Shown here: piece by piece, positions 1 to 9,406 of the stretch
Layout of the letters: every line of letters begins with the position of its first letter
How positions within the stretch are numbered: the first letter of the stretch is position 1
Assembly (NCBI GenBank): GCA_964640545.1
Contig: CAZXHL010000005.1
Span: 1-55,877, forward strand
Direction: 5' to 3'
Length of the DNA: 55,877 nucleotides
Source of the DNA: JBGSZX01 sp964640545
Lineage (GTDB): Bacteria > Bdellovibrionota > UBA2428
Program-made: the position numbers and the translations under genes
The notes under the pieces: model-generated
Told to the model about the DNA's origin: nothing
The model's database searches: none
The model's input: only the letters and a program-made list of their open reading frames with translations

Positions 1-785
1 CTGAGCAAAATTCCCAGAACAGGCGCCCCGCTTCGGAAGTGGCGGCCAAAGAATGGCAAGTTCGAATTCAAGCTCTCGACCAAGAAGACAAAGATATCGT
101 GAAAGCTCTCACGGGAATACTCAGACTCGTTGACGAAAGACCGGCTCCAAATATTGCCTCAGTAAAAGCGGGGAAAGTCGACCTTGAGAAATTAAGCCGA
201 AGCTATGAGCTCACAAGCCCCGAGGAAATTCGCCCAGGGACCGAGCTTCGATACAGTCTTATGGGAAGGGAGATCACATCACAAAGCATGAAGTTTGAAG
301 TGTCCTTGGAATCACTTTACGAGCATAGCAGGAACTACGGCCGTCAATTCAAAGTCTATCTCGTATCGGATAATGGCAAACAGTCCCCTGCTAAAATGGT
401 GCCGATCAAATCCGAAGAAGCCGCTCTACCCAGCCTTATCAAACAAGCGCCTAAACTGCTCTACCCTTCCCAATCATCAAGGTTGCAAAAGTCCGCCTCT
501 ATTGAGTTGACCTGGAATAACGAAAGCAACTCTAATTATTCGCCGAAGAAATATCTCATCACAATCAATCATAAAAAGCGTGATAAAGTCTATACCTATG
601 AGTCCAAGACCAACTCCTACAACGCAAAAGATCTCGATACGGGAAACTACACTTGGTCAGTGCAAGCCGAATGGCCGGGAGAGCACATGAGCCCTCCATC
701 AAGAACCTACAACTTTGAGGTTATTGCCCCTGCCTTTTTTCAAGCGCCGACTCCAATTCGCTCGCCAGCAAGTGAGGATGACTAG
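1..785 (+). CDS. Secreted fibronectin-III-like protein, C-terminal part (5' end outside window)
   Basis: The reading frame is open to the left edge (codons from base 3), so this is the tail of a longer protein. A GTG at 39 is only an internal codon as far as can be told. The last ~110 residues look like a fibronectin-III/Ig-type beta sandwich: alternating beta strands with a W-N-N start, a YLITINH strand, and a DTGNYTWSVQAEW closing strand. The stop TAG at 783-785 directly abuts the ATG of the next gene, so the two are certainly co-transcribed and probably act together at the cell surface. The region upstream of the visible part could carry a FecR or LysM domain as in other Bdellovibrio-type proteins, but that is not visible. 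Function unknown. Confidence 0.6.
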   Translation, partial: EQNSQNRRPASEVAAKEWQVRIQALDQEDKDIVKALTGILRLVDERPAPNIASVKAGKVDLEKLSRSYELTSPEEIRPGTELRYSLMGREITSQSMKFEVSLESLYEHSRNYGRQFKVYLVSDNGKQSPAKMVPIKSEEAALPSLIKQAPKLLYPSQSSRLQKSASIELTWNNESNSNYSPKKYLITINHKKRDKVYTYESKTNSYNAKDLDTGNYTWSVQAEWPGEHMSPPSRTYNFEVIAPAFFQAPTPIRSPASEDD

Positions 786-2381
786 ATGAGAACTCTGTTT
801 TTCAAAATCAGTTTTATTTGTCTTGCACTTGCGACTCATTTCGCGCAAGCCAAATCAGTCACTCGCGAATGGGCCAAGATGCAAGGTGCAGAACTTTACG
901 AATATGAAGTTTCTAAGCAGGACAACTTCAAATCAGAAAATCTTTTAAAAACTGGCAGCACCAGAGACGCGAGTTTTCAAATCAATCTTGATCCCGGTGT
1001 TTATTTCTACCGCATCAGAGCTCTCACAAAAGAGGGACAAGCGAGTCCCTGGTCGAGTGCGGAGCGAATTTTCGTCAAGGGACCGTCTCTCACAACCGTC
1101 ACCCCCACGAAAAATGAAGTGATTGAAGTGCCTGAAGTGGGGCCAGAGCTAGTCTTCGAATGGAAGACCGTCATCGGCGCACAATACTATGTGTTGCGGC
1201 TACAAAACGGCAAAGTGCGCACCTCGCACAAAGTCTTTGTGCCGAGAGCTGTGGTTCCCCTGCAGCAACAAGGCGGATATACCTATCAAATCGAGGCCTA
1301 CAACGGCGTTCACCCCATTTCACAAAGTGAGTCTACTCCTTTCACTTTGAAATTTGCCAAGACTCCTCCTCCGAGAATCTTAGAGCCGCGGGACACCCAC
1401 GTTCTTCCGGCCTACGAACCCTTTCCTTTGAGATGGGTGCAACTCGCCCCAACAAGATTCACTGAAGTCAGCGTCACAAGGCTTGATGAAGAAAAAAACG
1501 TTTTGAGCGTGGAGAAGATTAAGGATTCTGAGAAACATGAAATCCAAGCGCTCGATCCCGGCCATTATCAAATCGCTGTCAGAAATTATTTGGATGATGG
1601 CGGAGACAAATACACTCAAAGCGCCGTCACCATAAAAGTCGAACTCAACCCCAATACGTTGAGCACGCCAAGATTTGGTTTTGAGGCGAGATTGATGGGC
1701 GGTATTGCGATGGGGTGGAATGCCTATAGAAGCCACCTTCCTCCTAACGGTTGGTTAGCTTCTGATGACGACGACCCCGAGGTGCATGGACGAATCAAAA
1801 TTCCAATTTATAAAGATTGGGGATCGGAATTTGGTTTTCATTTTAGGGATTCACGCTTGAGATCGTCAGCCAAGTTTAACAATGGATCCAATCGCGATGA
1901 AAGTTTTAAGGACACTCAACTCTACGCCGGCTCCACCTACAAATGGAAAGAGCTCGGCCCTACCTTGCCCGTGCTACTTAAAGGATTCGTCTTCTTTGAG
2001 CAGAAAACACCTTTCACATTCAACAGCGACAATTTTAACTACGAGAATGTGCTCGAATTCTACGAACAGTTTTGGGGCATCAGCGCCGCGGCTGAAATGA
2101 AATGGTTCGGTTGGCACCCAAGATGGGATCTCATCACCGAACATCGACTTGATTTCTATCTATTCGCTCAAGGTTCGACCTTCGGGCAGGAACGCCCCAA
2201 TTTCATCCTTCCTGCTTTACGCTCCGAAATATATGCGCGAAGAAAAATTGGAAGCGACATGCGATTCTTGCTCGGCACTCAACTTTATCTGCAACACCTC
2301 TCGCAGATAGGGGAAAACTACGAGTCCACCCGCTCCCTCGCTACCATCAGCGTCAAGCTGGGTTTTGAATTGGAGCTTTAA
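786..2381 (+). CDS. Secreted protein with fibronectin-like repeats and C-terminal outer-membrane barrel
   Basis: 531 residues. A signal peptide is clear (MRTLFFK, a hydrophobic core, then a cut near AQA-K at residue 22-23). Residues ~25-97, ~110-190 and ~195-290 look like three fibronectin-type repeats, each ending in a strand of the DPGVYFYRIRA / DPGHYQIAVRN kind. From about residue 298 the sequence changes to alternating aromatic/glycine-rich amphipathic strands and ends in KLGFELEL, typical of an outer-membrane beta barrel. The ATG follows the upstream stop with no gap. I infer a surface protein with periplasmic sandwich domains and a membrane barrel, working with its neighbour. No enzymatic motif is seen. 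Barrel assignment is by pattern only. Confidence 0.6.
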   Translation: MRTLFFKISFICLALATHFAQAKSVTREWAKMQGAELYEYEVSKQDNFKSENLLKTGSTRDASFQINLDPGVYFYRIRALTKEGQASPWSSAERIFVKGPSLTTVTPTKNEVIEVPEVGPELVFEWKTVIGAQYYVLRLQNGKVRTSHKVFVPRAVVPLQQQGGYTYQIEAYNGVHPISQSESTPFTLKFAKTPPPRILEPRDTHVLPAYEPFPLRWVQLAPTRFTEVSVTRLDEEKNVLSVEKIKDSEKHEIQALDPGHYQIAVRNYLDDGGDKYTQSAVTIKVELNPNTLSTPRFGFEARLMGGIAMGWNAYRSHLPPNGWLASDDDDPEVHGRIKIPIYKDWGSEFGFHFRDSRLRSSAKFNNGSNRDESFKDTQLYAGSTYKWKELGPTLPVLLKGFVFFEQKTPFTFNSDNFNYENVLEFYEQFWGISAAAEMKWFGWHPRWDLITEHRLDFYLFAQGSTFGQERPNFILPALRSEIYARRKIGSDMRFLLGTQLYLQHLSQIGENYESTRSLATISVKLGFELEL

Positions 2382-2383
2382 AA

Positions 2384-2483
2384 NNNNNNNNNNNNNNNNN
2401 NNNNNNNNNNNNNNNNNNNNNNNNNNNNNNNNNNNNNNNNNNNNNNNNNNNNNNNNNNNNNNNNNNNNNNNNNNNNNNNNNNN
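2384..2483. other. Assembly gap of 100 N
   Basis: Exactly 100 N in a row, the conventional length for a scaffold gap of unknown size. It lies 2 bases after the stop of the upstream gene and removes the start of the M48 lipoprotein gene, so gene order across it is not proven. Confidence 0.98.
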
Positions 2484-3226
2484 TCACTTTTTTACTCTCT
2501 GCTTGCGCCACCTCCCCCACAGGAAGGAAACAGTTTCTCGCCATTCCTGCCGAACAACTCGACACTCTTGGCGCTGATTCCTTCAAAGAGATTCAAAAAA
2601 CAATACCTACGACGACAAGTGCAAAATACTACAACGTCACAAAATGTGTCGCCGATAAGCTTCTTCTCGCCATTGGAGAAAACCCCGCCGAGTGGGAACT
2701 CAAAGTCTTCGTCGACAAATCCCCCAACGCCTTCGCTCTGCCAGGTAGAAAAATTGGGGTGCATACCGGGATGATTGACCTCGCTGACAACGCCGACCAA
2801 CTCGCAGCCGTTATGGGCCATGAAATAGGGCACGTGCTTGCTAGTCACGGCAATGAAAGAATGTCGCAAGGCATGCTCGCCAACATCGGAATGCAGGCAG
2901 CGCAAGTCGCCCTGGGGAAAGACACCACAACCAATAACTTGCTCATGGCAGGACTTGGACTTGGAGCAAGGTTTGGGGTCATTATGCCTTTCAGTAGAAA
3001 GCACGAATCCGAAGCCGACTACCTAGGCCAGCAATACATGGCAAAAGCGGGCTTCGACACAAGAGCCGCGACTGCTCTATGGCAGAAGATGGCAGCGGCT
3101 GCAGGCGGCGCCAATCCTCCCGAGTTTCTATCCACCCACCCCTCAAATGCTTCAAGGATTCGAGACACAGCTAATTTCCCCCATCCTCCCAAGATCGCCG
3201 GCTCACGGCCGCCTTGCGTCAAATAG
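2484..3226 (+). CDS. M48-family zinc metalloprotease lipoprotein, start lost in gap
   Basis: The frame runs out of the gap at once. The first codons (from 2486) read TFLLSACATSPTGRKQF, the end of a lipoprotein signal peptide with lipobox LSAC, so only a few residues are missing. The protease motif is HEIGH (inside MGHEIGHVLASHGNERMSQ), and the distal zinc glutamate is in the later ESEADYLGQQYM helix, as in M48 peptidases. The TGRKQF start and overall plan match periplasmic M48 lipoproteins of the LoiP/YcaL type, which act in outer-membrane protein quality control. ATG at 2759 lies just before the active site and cannot be the true start. The C-terminus ends in a proline-rich tail after FLSTHPSNASRI, the usual family ending. 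Confidence 0.88.
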
Positions 3227-3349
3227 TTCAGAACGCACCTCGCCCCATTTTTAACCCCGATTTGGCAAGCGCCGCAGCTATGCTAGAACTTTTCAAGCCT
3301 GATCGGGAACGGCACGCCCTCCCCACCAGCACTAAGAAGGAGTCTTGTT

Positions 3350-4846
3350 ATGACTAAAAAAATTCCACTCTATATCAACGGAGAATTCTTCGAATCAAAA
3401 TCTACGAACTACATGGATGTTGTGAACCCGGCCACACAAGATGTGATCGCCCAAGTTCCAAACGCCACTCAAGAAGAAATGCGAGCAGCCATGACCGCTG
3501 CTAGCGAGGCTTTCAAAACTTGGAAGGAAGTCCCAACGCCTCAACGCGCACGCTACTTCCTCAAATACCAACAACTCGTCAAAGAAAACCAAGAAGACAT
3601 CGCCAAAGTTCTCTGCCAGGAAAATGGCAAAACTTTTGAAGACGGCATGGGCGATGTTTGGCGCGGTATCGAAGTCATCGAACACGCGTGTAACATTCCC
3701 TCTCTGATGATGGGTGAAACTGTTGAAAACGTTGCTCGCAAGATCGACTCTTACTCCTACATGCAACCTATGGGTGTGTATGCGGGGATCACTCCTTTTA
3801 ACTTTCCTGCAATGATTCCTCTGTGGATGTATCCAATGGCCATTGCCTGCGGAAATACTTTTATCTTGAAACCTTCAGAGCGCGACCCCATGACCCCCAA
3901 CATGCTCACTGAACTTTTCCACGAAGCTGGCTTCCCGAAAGGTGTGCTCAACGTCATTCACGGCGGTAAAGAGCAAGTGGATTTCTTGCTCAATGAGCCA
4001 GAGATCAAAGGCATTAGCTTCGTGGGATCTGTCCCCGTTGGACAATACGTCTACCGCAAGGGAACTGAGAATTTAAAACGCGTGCAATCTTTTGCAGGCG
4101 CAAAGAACCACATGATCATCATGCCTGATGCCAACAAGAACCAAACTATCAGCGCCCTCGTCGGAGCTTCTTGCGGAGCTGCGGGACAACGTTGTATGGC
4201 GATCTCGACGGCAGTGTTTGTCGGAGAATCCAAGGAATGGATTCCAGAGCTCAAAGAAGCTATGGCGAAAGCTAAGCCTGGCGCTTGGGACGAAGAAGGT
4301 GCCGGCTACGGACCTCTCATCACAAAAGCTGCGAAAGAGCGCGTAGAAGGTCTTATCACAAAAGGAGTTGAAGAAGGCGCCACTCTCGAGCTCGATGGTC
4401 GCGGCTACAAGCACGACAAATACCCCAAGGGCAATTGGGTCGGCCCCACTCTCTTCACAAACGTGAAGCCTGACATGACCATTTACACAGAAGAAATTTT
4501 CGGCCCCGTGCTTCTCACAAGCGCTGTGGACAACATCGACGACGCGATTGCGATGATCAACGCCAACCCCTACGGCAACGGCACATCCATCTTTACATCA
4601 AGCGGCGCTGCTGCCCGTAAATTCCAACATGAAATCGAAGTCGGCCAAGTGGGCATCAACATTCCGATTCCTGTGCCACTTCCCTTCTTCAGCTTTACAG
4701 GTTGGAAGGGTAGTTTCTACGGCGACCAACACGCCTACGGCAAGCAAGCCGTACGTTTCTACACCGAGACCAAAACTGTCACAGCCCGCTGGTTCGAAGA
4801 AGACATCGCCGACGCCGAAGCCAACATGACCATCAAACTGCAATAG
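3350..4846 (+). CDS. mmsA: CoA-acylating methylmalonate-semialdehyde dehydrogenase
   Basis: 498 residues, the family's usual length. It converts methylmalonate semialdehyde, NAD+ and CoA to propionyl-CoA, the last step of valine breakdown. Seen: the aldehyde-dehydrogenase fold with ITPFNFPAMIPLW, the nucleotide loop FVGSVPVGQYV, and the catalytic cysteine at about residue 282 in GQRCMAIS. MmsA-type enzymes carry this cysteine context and lack the general-base glutamate of ordinary aldehyde dehydrogenases; here the equivalent stretch is FAGAKNHMIIMPD, as expected. A clear ribosome site (aaggag) precedes the ATG. Next gene, 40 bp downstream, is an acyl-CoA dehydrogenase of the same pathway. Confident. 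Confidence 0.95.
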   Translation: MTKKIPLYINGEFFESKSTNYMDVVNPATQDVIAQVPNATQEEMRAAMTAASEAFKTWKEVPTPQRARYFLKYQQLVKENQEDIAKVLCQENGKTFEDGMGDVWRGIEVIEHACNIPSLMMGETVENVARKIDSYSYMQPMGVYAGITPFNFPAMIPLWMYPMAIACGNTFILKPSERDPMTPNMLTELFHEAGFPKGVLNVIHGGKEQVDFLLNEPEIKGISFVGSVPVGQYVYRKGTENLKRVQSFAGAKNHMIIMPDANKNQTISALVGASCGAAGQRCMAISTAVFVGESKEWIPELKEAMAKAKPGAWDEEGAGYGPLITKAAKERVEGLITKGVEEGATLELDGRGYKHDKYPKGNWVGPTLFTNVKPDMTIYTEEIFGPVLLTSAVDNIDDAIAMINANPYGNGTSIFTSSGAAARKFQHEIEVGQVGINIPIPVPLPFFSFTGWKGSFYGDQHAYGKQAVRFYTETKTVTARWFEEDIADAEANMTIKLQ

Positions 4847-4886
4847 GTGCCATATATAGGTATCGGATACCGAAGGAGACGGATGA

Positions 4887-6044
4887 ATGGATTTTAACCT
4901 TGATGAAGAACAACTTGCTTTCCAACAAGCAGCTAGCGATTTTTCCGCAAACGAACTCGCGCCGAATGCAGGCAAATGGGACGAGGAAAAACATTTCCCT
5001 ATCGACGTGATTAAGCGTGCGGGCGAAATGGGATTCTGCGGAATCTACACTCGCGATGATGTGGGCGGAATGAACCTCGGAAGACTCAACGCCACGATCA
5101 TCTTCGAAGAACTCGCCAAAGGTTGTATCTCCACAACGGCCTACATCACAATTCACAACATGGTGACTTGGATGGTGGACGCTTTTGGAACCGAAGAAAC
5201 TCGCAAAGAGCTTGTTCCCACACTCGCTTCAGGACAAAAACTCGGGTCTTACTTACTCACTGAGCCTGGATCAGGATCAGACGCCGCAAGCCTTCGCACA
5301 ACAGCTGAGAAAAAAGGCGACAAGTATGTTCTCAACGGAACCAAAGCTTTCATCTCTGGCGCGGGAGCCACAGATTATCTCGTGGTTATGGCACGCACCG
5401 GAGCTGAAGGACCTAAGGGCATCAGCGCCTTCGTCGTACCAGCAGACAGCAAAGGCATCAGCTACGGCGCCAACGAAAAGAAAATGGGCTGGAATTCTCA
5501 ACCCACAAAAATTGTTAATTTAGAAAACGTGGAAATCCCAGAAGAATACCTACTTGGCAAAGAAGGCGACGGATTCAAAATCGCGATGAAGGGCCTTGAC
5601 GGCGGACGCATCAACATCGGAACATGCTCCGTTGGAGGCGCACAAGCCGCCATCGAAGCCGCTCACCGCTATATGGGTGAGCGCAAGCAATTCGGAAAAG
5701 AACTCAATCGCTTTCAATCTTTGCAGTTCAAATTTGCAGACATGGTTTCAGACGTTGTTGCTTCAAGAAATATGATTCGACTCGCAGCCTTTAAGCTCGA
5801 CAACAATGATCCCGATGCCACAACCTACTGTGCGATGGCCAAGAAATTCGCAACAGACCTAGGCTTTCAAGTCGCGAATGATGCCATCCAACTTTTCGGT
5901 GGTTACGGATATACCAAAGAATACCCCGTAGAACGCATCATGCGCGATCTACGCGTCCACCAAATCCTTGAGGGAACCAACGAGATCATGCGTCTCATCA
6001 TTTCGAGAAACACCCTCGCGGACGATGGCATGCGCATACGTTAA
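4887..6044 (+). CDS. Acyl-CoA dehydrogenase, probably isobutyryl-CoA dehydrogenase
   Basis: 385 residues, the normal size for this FAD flavoprotein family. It should oxidise isobutyryl-CoA to methacrylyl-CoA in valine catabolism. Seen: LTEPGSGSDAASLRT for FAD/substrate binding, the central beta domain, RKQFGKELNRFQ, and the C-terminal ILEGTNEIMR in which the first Glu is the position of the catalytic base. Start chosen at 4887 after aaggag; an ATG four bases earlier is out of frame and stops at once. Substrate is inferred from its place between mmsA and the rest of the valine genes; a short/branched-chain enzyme is the alternative. Downstream the operon is interrupted by a minus-strand gene. 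Confidence 0.9.
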   Translation: MDFNLDEEQLAFQQAASDFSANELAPNAGKWDEEKHFPIDVIKRAGEMGFCGIYTRDDVGGMNLGRLNATIIFEELAKGCISTTAYITIHNMVTWMVDAFGTEETRKELVPTLASGQKLGSYLLTEPGSGSDAASLRTTAEKKGDKYVLNGTKAFISGAGATDYLVVMARTGAEGPKGISAFVVPADSKGISYGANEKKMGWNSQPTKIVNLENVEIPEEYLLGKEGDGFKIAMKGLDGGRINIGTCSVGGAQAAIEAAHRYMGERKQFGKELNRFQSLQFKFADMVSDVVASRNMIRLAAFKLDNNDPDATTYCAMAKKFATDLGFQVANDAIQLFGGYGYTKEYPVERIMRDLRVHQILEGTNEIMRLIISRNTLADDGMRIR

Positions 6045-6091
6045 GTGATATCAGGCCTCAGCATAGCCCGCCAGTCTATGCACATGACAGT

Positions 6092-8293
6092 CTAGGTATT
6101 GGATTCCACAACGTAGATGAGCTTCGGATCGAGCTGGACCTCACAAAGCCCAGCAGCCCGATTTTTCAATGCCGAACTACCCGGCACTTCAACGACTGCT
6201 GATTGAGTATCTTTCTGATCATTTGCTACGTTGAGCCTATACACCCTCAAGCACTTTTGACGGTTTGGTGTTTTGAGAACGACTCTCTTAGACGTCGCCG
6301 ACTTATTCATCATAAACACACGACTATTTTTTCCACTCCAAGATTCCGTGCCCAAACTGACTAGATCCCCATCCTTCGACAGCACAGGGTTAAGAACAGG
6401 ATAACTGTATCTGCTGAGCATGCTAATAAGGTTACCAGCTGGCTTAATGGCTTTAGTCTTAAAATCAAGTAGCGTGTGCATACTTCCATCGATTCTCATC
6501 GGCCAGAACTGAGCATGTTCGACGCCTACATAGGCGAACGAACTGAGTTGTTCAAAAATATTGGCCACATGTTCTCGATAGGTCATGGCTTTATTCGCAG
6601 GAGAACCGACATTCCACTCTGTGATCATGTGTCTTAGATTGCCTTTGACTCCCTTGCTCTTTAGCAGGGCAGCCGTTTGCTTGAGCTCATTAGCCCGAAA
6701 CACGGATCCTTCAAAGTTCACTTTTCCGCCTCGCACCCTCATGTTGTCGTAAATATGAGCTGAGATCAGATTCACTTCTCGGCCTCGAAGCTCTTCTCCC
6801 ACAACATCCCACCAAGCCCTATTGTAATCTTTACCACGATCACCTACGCTCGATCCCATATTGTAGAAACCGATAACCCCTTCTGGATCCCGACGAAAGC
6901 CACCGCAGTTTCCGGCATTGCGCCGTTCATCTAGAGTATGAAGCCTAAACTCACCATTCTCATCAAATATCCCAGGGTCGGAGCTAATAAACTTACCCTT
7001 TGAATCAAATCTTCCCGTGGTGCTGATTTTGTATTTTTTAATGCCCGGCAACTTAGATTCGTCTCGAGCAGCTTCGTAAAAACGATCTTTACCATCGTCA
7101 GATCCGTTACAATACTTTCGTACTTCAAGACTCAGCTCCAAGTATTTTTTGTAGCCTTTTTCGGTGATTTTATCTGCAAAACCAACCTTATTGGGCTCAG
7201 AGGGACCGATTGGAACCACATTCACAACAGCTGATTGCGCCAACATTCCCTTCTTCTTTAATTTTGCCGCAACTTCATTGATGCGGTCTTGATAGACTTT
7301 AAAGATACGCGCATACTTCCGAGCAGGAACCGTAATACCATTCTGAAGATAGATCTCGTTACCTATCTCCCAATTCAAAACTGCTTTCATCTTTGCGCCA
7401 TCTGGTAGCGATTTGTTCTGCTCATGCACGAACTTGTTGATATGTTCAAACCATTCTCCAGCATAAACTGCATATTGATGGAGCTTGTTCTCATAACTTC
7501 CGGAATCAACATTTACAACAAAAGTAGCCTCAGCGTTCGGATTTCGGTCATGCAACCAACTGACAAAAGATTCTGAACTCGTTAGTCCGGCATTGTTCGC
7601 TGGCACATCAAATCTATCATGAAGCTTTTCACAGCCTTCTCTTCGCAGTTTTTCAACGGAACTACCCAGCTCCTTACCAATGACATTGGTCTTCTTGCCT
7701 TCTTGCTGACTTTTGTTAAGGGCTTGAAGGTCAATCATGCAGTTGGACTTCCAGAGATACTCTTGAGAAACACCGCCTCCAGGAAACCTTAATGACTCAA
7801 GTTTTAAATTCTCGAAGGTTTTTTGCGCTCCATACTCTTGATAATCGCTATTCTTATCTTTGGGCGCTATCACATTCGTCCCGAACAAGCCCCTCGGCAA
7901 CTTTCTCCGGCCGGATCCTTGGAGTTCAACGATAGAGATATTCTTTCGTTTTGCTACTTTTGAATCGACGACCTTAGTACCTTTAATAAAAGTAGCCCTT
8001 ACTTCCTCGTCCCAACTATAACCGCACCAACCAAAATAGTCTTGGGCTCTTCTAAGACAACGGTCCTTGTTCTTATGAGCGTTTTCGTGAGAATCATAAA
8101 AGACACTTTTGTTAGACACTGATGTCTTCGGTTGTTTAGGACAATAGGCTGGTTTTTCAATCTTACATTGGGTCTCAGGTTTTGCCTTTGATCCCTTTTT
8201 CTTTTTTCCCGCAAAGACTGGAGAAGACCCCGCAGACAATAAAAAAATACTTAGCACCACTAAGAAGGTTCTTTTAAACCAAGCAAAATACAT
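6092..8293 (-). CDS. Secreted clan-A glycoside hydrolase, alpha-L-arabinofuranosidase-like
   Basis: 733 residues with an N-terminal signal peptide (hydrophobic core then SPVFA-G). A lysine-rich stretch follows the cut. The catalytic domain looks like a clan GH-A TIM barrel: an acid/base Glu at about residue 313 in NWEIGNEIYL and a nucleophile Glu at about residue 559 in MITEWNVGS, with LESLRFPGGG near the start, as in GH51/GH39-like enzymes. The last ~100 residues form a beta sandwich typical after such barrels. Seven or more cysteines fit an exported protein. It probably acts on polysaccharide outside the cell or in the periplasm; the sugar is not known. It reads against the valine genes on both sides and looks inserted. 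Exact family uncertain. Confidence 0.65.
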   Translation of the reverse strand: MYFAWFKRTFLVVLSIFLLSAGSSPVFAGKKKKGSKAKPETQCKIEKPAYCPKQPKTSVSNKSVFYDSHENAHKNKDRCLRRAQDYFGWCGYSWDEEVRATFIKGTKVVDSKVAKRKNISIVELQGSGRRKLPRGLFGTNVIAPKDKNSDYQEYGAQKTFENLKLESLRFPGGGVSQEYLWKSNCMIDLQALNKSQQEGKKTNVIGKELGSSVEKLRREGCEKLHDRFDVPANNAGLTSSESFVSWLHDRNPNAEATFVVNVDSGSYENKLHQYAVYAGEWFEHINKFVHEQNKSLPDGAKMKAVLNWEIGNEIYLQNGITVPARKYARIFKVYQDRINEVAAKLKKKGMLAQSAVVNVVPIGPSEPNKVGFADKITEKGYKKYLELSLEVRKYCNGSDDGKDRFYEAARDESKLPGIKKYKISTTGRFDSKGKFISSDPGIFDENGEFRLHTLDERRNAGNCGGFRRDPEGVIGFYNMGSSVGDRGKDYNRAWWDVVGEELRGREVNLISAHIYDNMRVRGGKVNFEGSVFRANELKQTAALLKSKGVKGNLRHMITEWNVGSPANKAMTYREHVANIFEQLSSFAYVGVEHAQFWPMRIDGSMHTLLDFKTKAIKPAGNLISMLSRYSYPVLNPVLSKDGDLVSLGTESWSGKNSRVFMMNKSATSKRVVLKTPNRQKCLRVYRLNVANDQKDTQSAVVEVPGSSALKNRAAGLCEVQLDPKLIYVVESNT

Positions 8294-8407
8294 TCAACCC
8301 CCAAAAATTGCATGACGAACAAATGTGTTCCACACATCCTATCTCTAAAAATTGTACCCCGATTGTCCTACCACAAATCATTAAACTTCCGTGGGGGTTT
8401 GATGAAA

Positions 8408-8428
8408 ATCTAATTAAAATGATTAGAT
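8408..8428. promoter_or_regulatory. Perfect inverted repeat in divergent intergenic region, candidate operator
   Basis: Arms ATCTAAT and ATTAGAT (7 bp each, perfect) flank a 7-base spacer. It lies in the 255-bp AT-rich gap between the minus-strand glycoside hydrolase (start 8293) and the plus-strand gene at 8549. Size and symmetry fit a dimeric repressor site; no regulator gene is next to it. Nothing else, such as a small gene, was seen in 8294-8548. Confidence 0.35.
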
Positions 8429-8548
8429 TACCGTCATTCATGGATTTAGATTGCCATCGCAACCGACACATACTTTAAGACAGCTTAATCAGTTCGTAAT
8501 AGAAATTTAACTGTCCTTCGAAGAGTCTAATATGACAACATTATAGTC

Positions 8549-9259
8549 ATGAATCGAAACCTCACGGGACTAGTCGGCTATTTTGCTACCGGCCTTGGTT
8601 TTGCTTTTATCTTTTCATTGGTCAAAGACTTCAATCAGAGTGAACCAACGACCTCCGTGGTCCAAGAAGGACGGCTCCGACCCGTTTCTGCGAGCAAAAA
8701 AAAGTCCCCAATATCCAGCCCAACCGACTTAGAGAGAGCCTTAGAAAAGCCAAGCGAGGACCCCGAAAGTTTGGCCTATGCTTTTCAAAAGATCTCAACA
8801 TCCTCGTCAGCTGAGGACGATATTTTTTTAGAACCCTCAGAAACAAATGCTTTCAATATCGAGGTCGTCAACAATCTCAAAGACCACCCCGAAGCTTTTT
8901 TCTCGGAGATCCGGAAGCAATTGCGTTTAATCGGTAGTTCTAATCTCTACGATCGTTCTGAGCTACTTAGGGCAACGCTTCATCATATTGACTACAAGAA
9001 GCAGTCTTATGTTGCAGAAATTCTTGAGGATGAGGTCGAATGGTTAAGTCGTCAGATGGATTCATTCCATGCTGATGAGAGCGCCATCGTTTGGCACGCT
9101 AATGAAATTATTTACGGACTTTCTCTAGTTTCAGAAATCAACCACGACCTAATAATTCCGAAGTTATGGCAAATCCGCTCAACAAAGGGGAGAGATTCTA
9201 AATATTATAGCGATATTAGCTATGCGACTAGAACCTATTTCCCAGATTCAAATCAATGA
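8549..9259 (+). CDS. Unknown membrane-anchored protein
   Basis: 236 residues, not recognised. Residues ~5-26 form one hydrophobic segment (LTGLVGYFATGLGFAFIF) that looks like an uncleaved anchor or signal. Residues ~30-90 are Ser/Pro/Glu-rich and probably flexible; residues ~95-225 look alpha-helical with many charged residues. No ribosome site is obvious before the ATG. It is preceded by an AT-rich region and followed by the TTAAC array of the amidase gene, so it likely forms its own short transcript. Its low-GC feel and lack of family hits by eye suggest lineage-specific accessory DNA. Confidence 0.5.
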   Translation: MNRNLTGLVGYFATGLGFAFIFSLVKDFNQSEPTTSVVQEGRLRPVSASKKKSPISSPTDLERALEKPSEDPESLAYAFQKISTSSSAEDDIFLEPSETNAFNIEVVNNLKDHPEAFFSEIRKQLRLIGSSNLYDRSELLRATLHHIDYKKQSYVAEILEDEVEWLSRQMDSFHADESAIVWHANEIIYGLSLVSEINHDLIIPKLWQIRSTKGRDSKYYSDISYATRTYFPDSNQ

Positions 9260-9329
9260 CCTTTTAGAACTAGGTCATCAGAGTCCAGTATAAATATTTT
9301 AATAGATTGAAGTCATTGAAATCACTCCA

Positions 9330-9384
9330 TTAACTTAATGTTAACAAGTTCTTAACAAGAACTTAACTTTAACAATTCCTTAAC
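9330..9384 (+). promoter_or_regulatory. Phased array of six TTAAC repeats, candidate PhoB/PhoP-type operator
   Basis: TTAAC occurs at 9330, 9341, 9352, 9363, 9369 and 9380, i.e. steps of 11, 11, 11, 6 and 11 bp. Four are followed by A or AA, giving TTAACA-like units. Direct repeats with 11-bp step are the known binding pattern of OmpR/PhoB-family regulators (the Bacillus PhoP box is TTAACA-like). A perfect 8-bp inverted repeat (aagttctt/aagaactt, 9346-9364) is nested within. The array ends 22 bp before the amidase ATG at 9407, so it would control that gene. Confidence 0.5.
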
Positions 9385-9406
9385 AATATCTAGACTGAAT
9401 AAGGGT

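Noticed and set aside
2353..3004. Open frames running across or next to the N gap on both strands
   Set aside because: They consist partly of N or lie opposite the M48 protease frame, which has clear motifs; no independent support.
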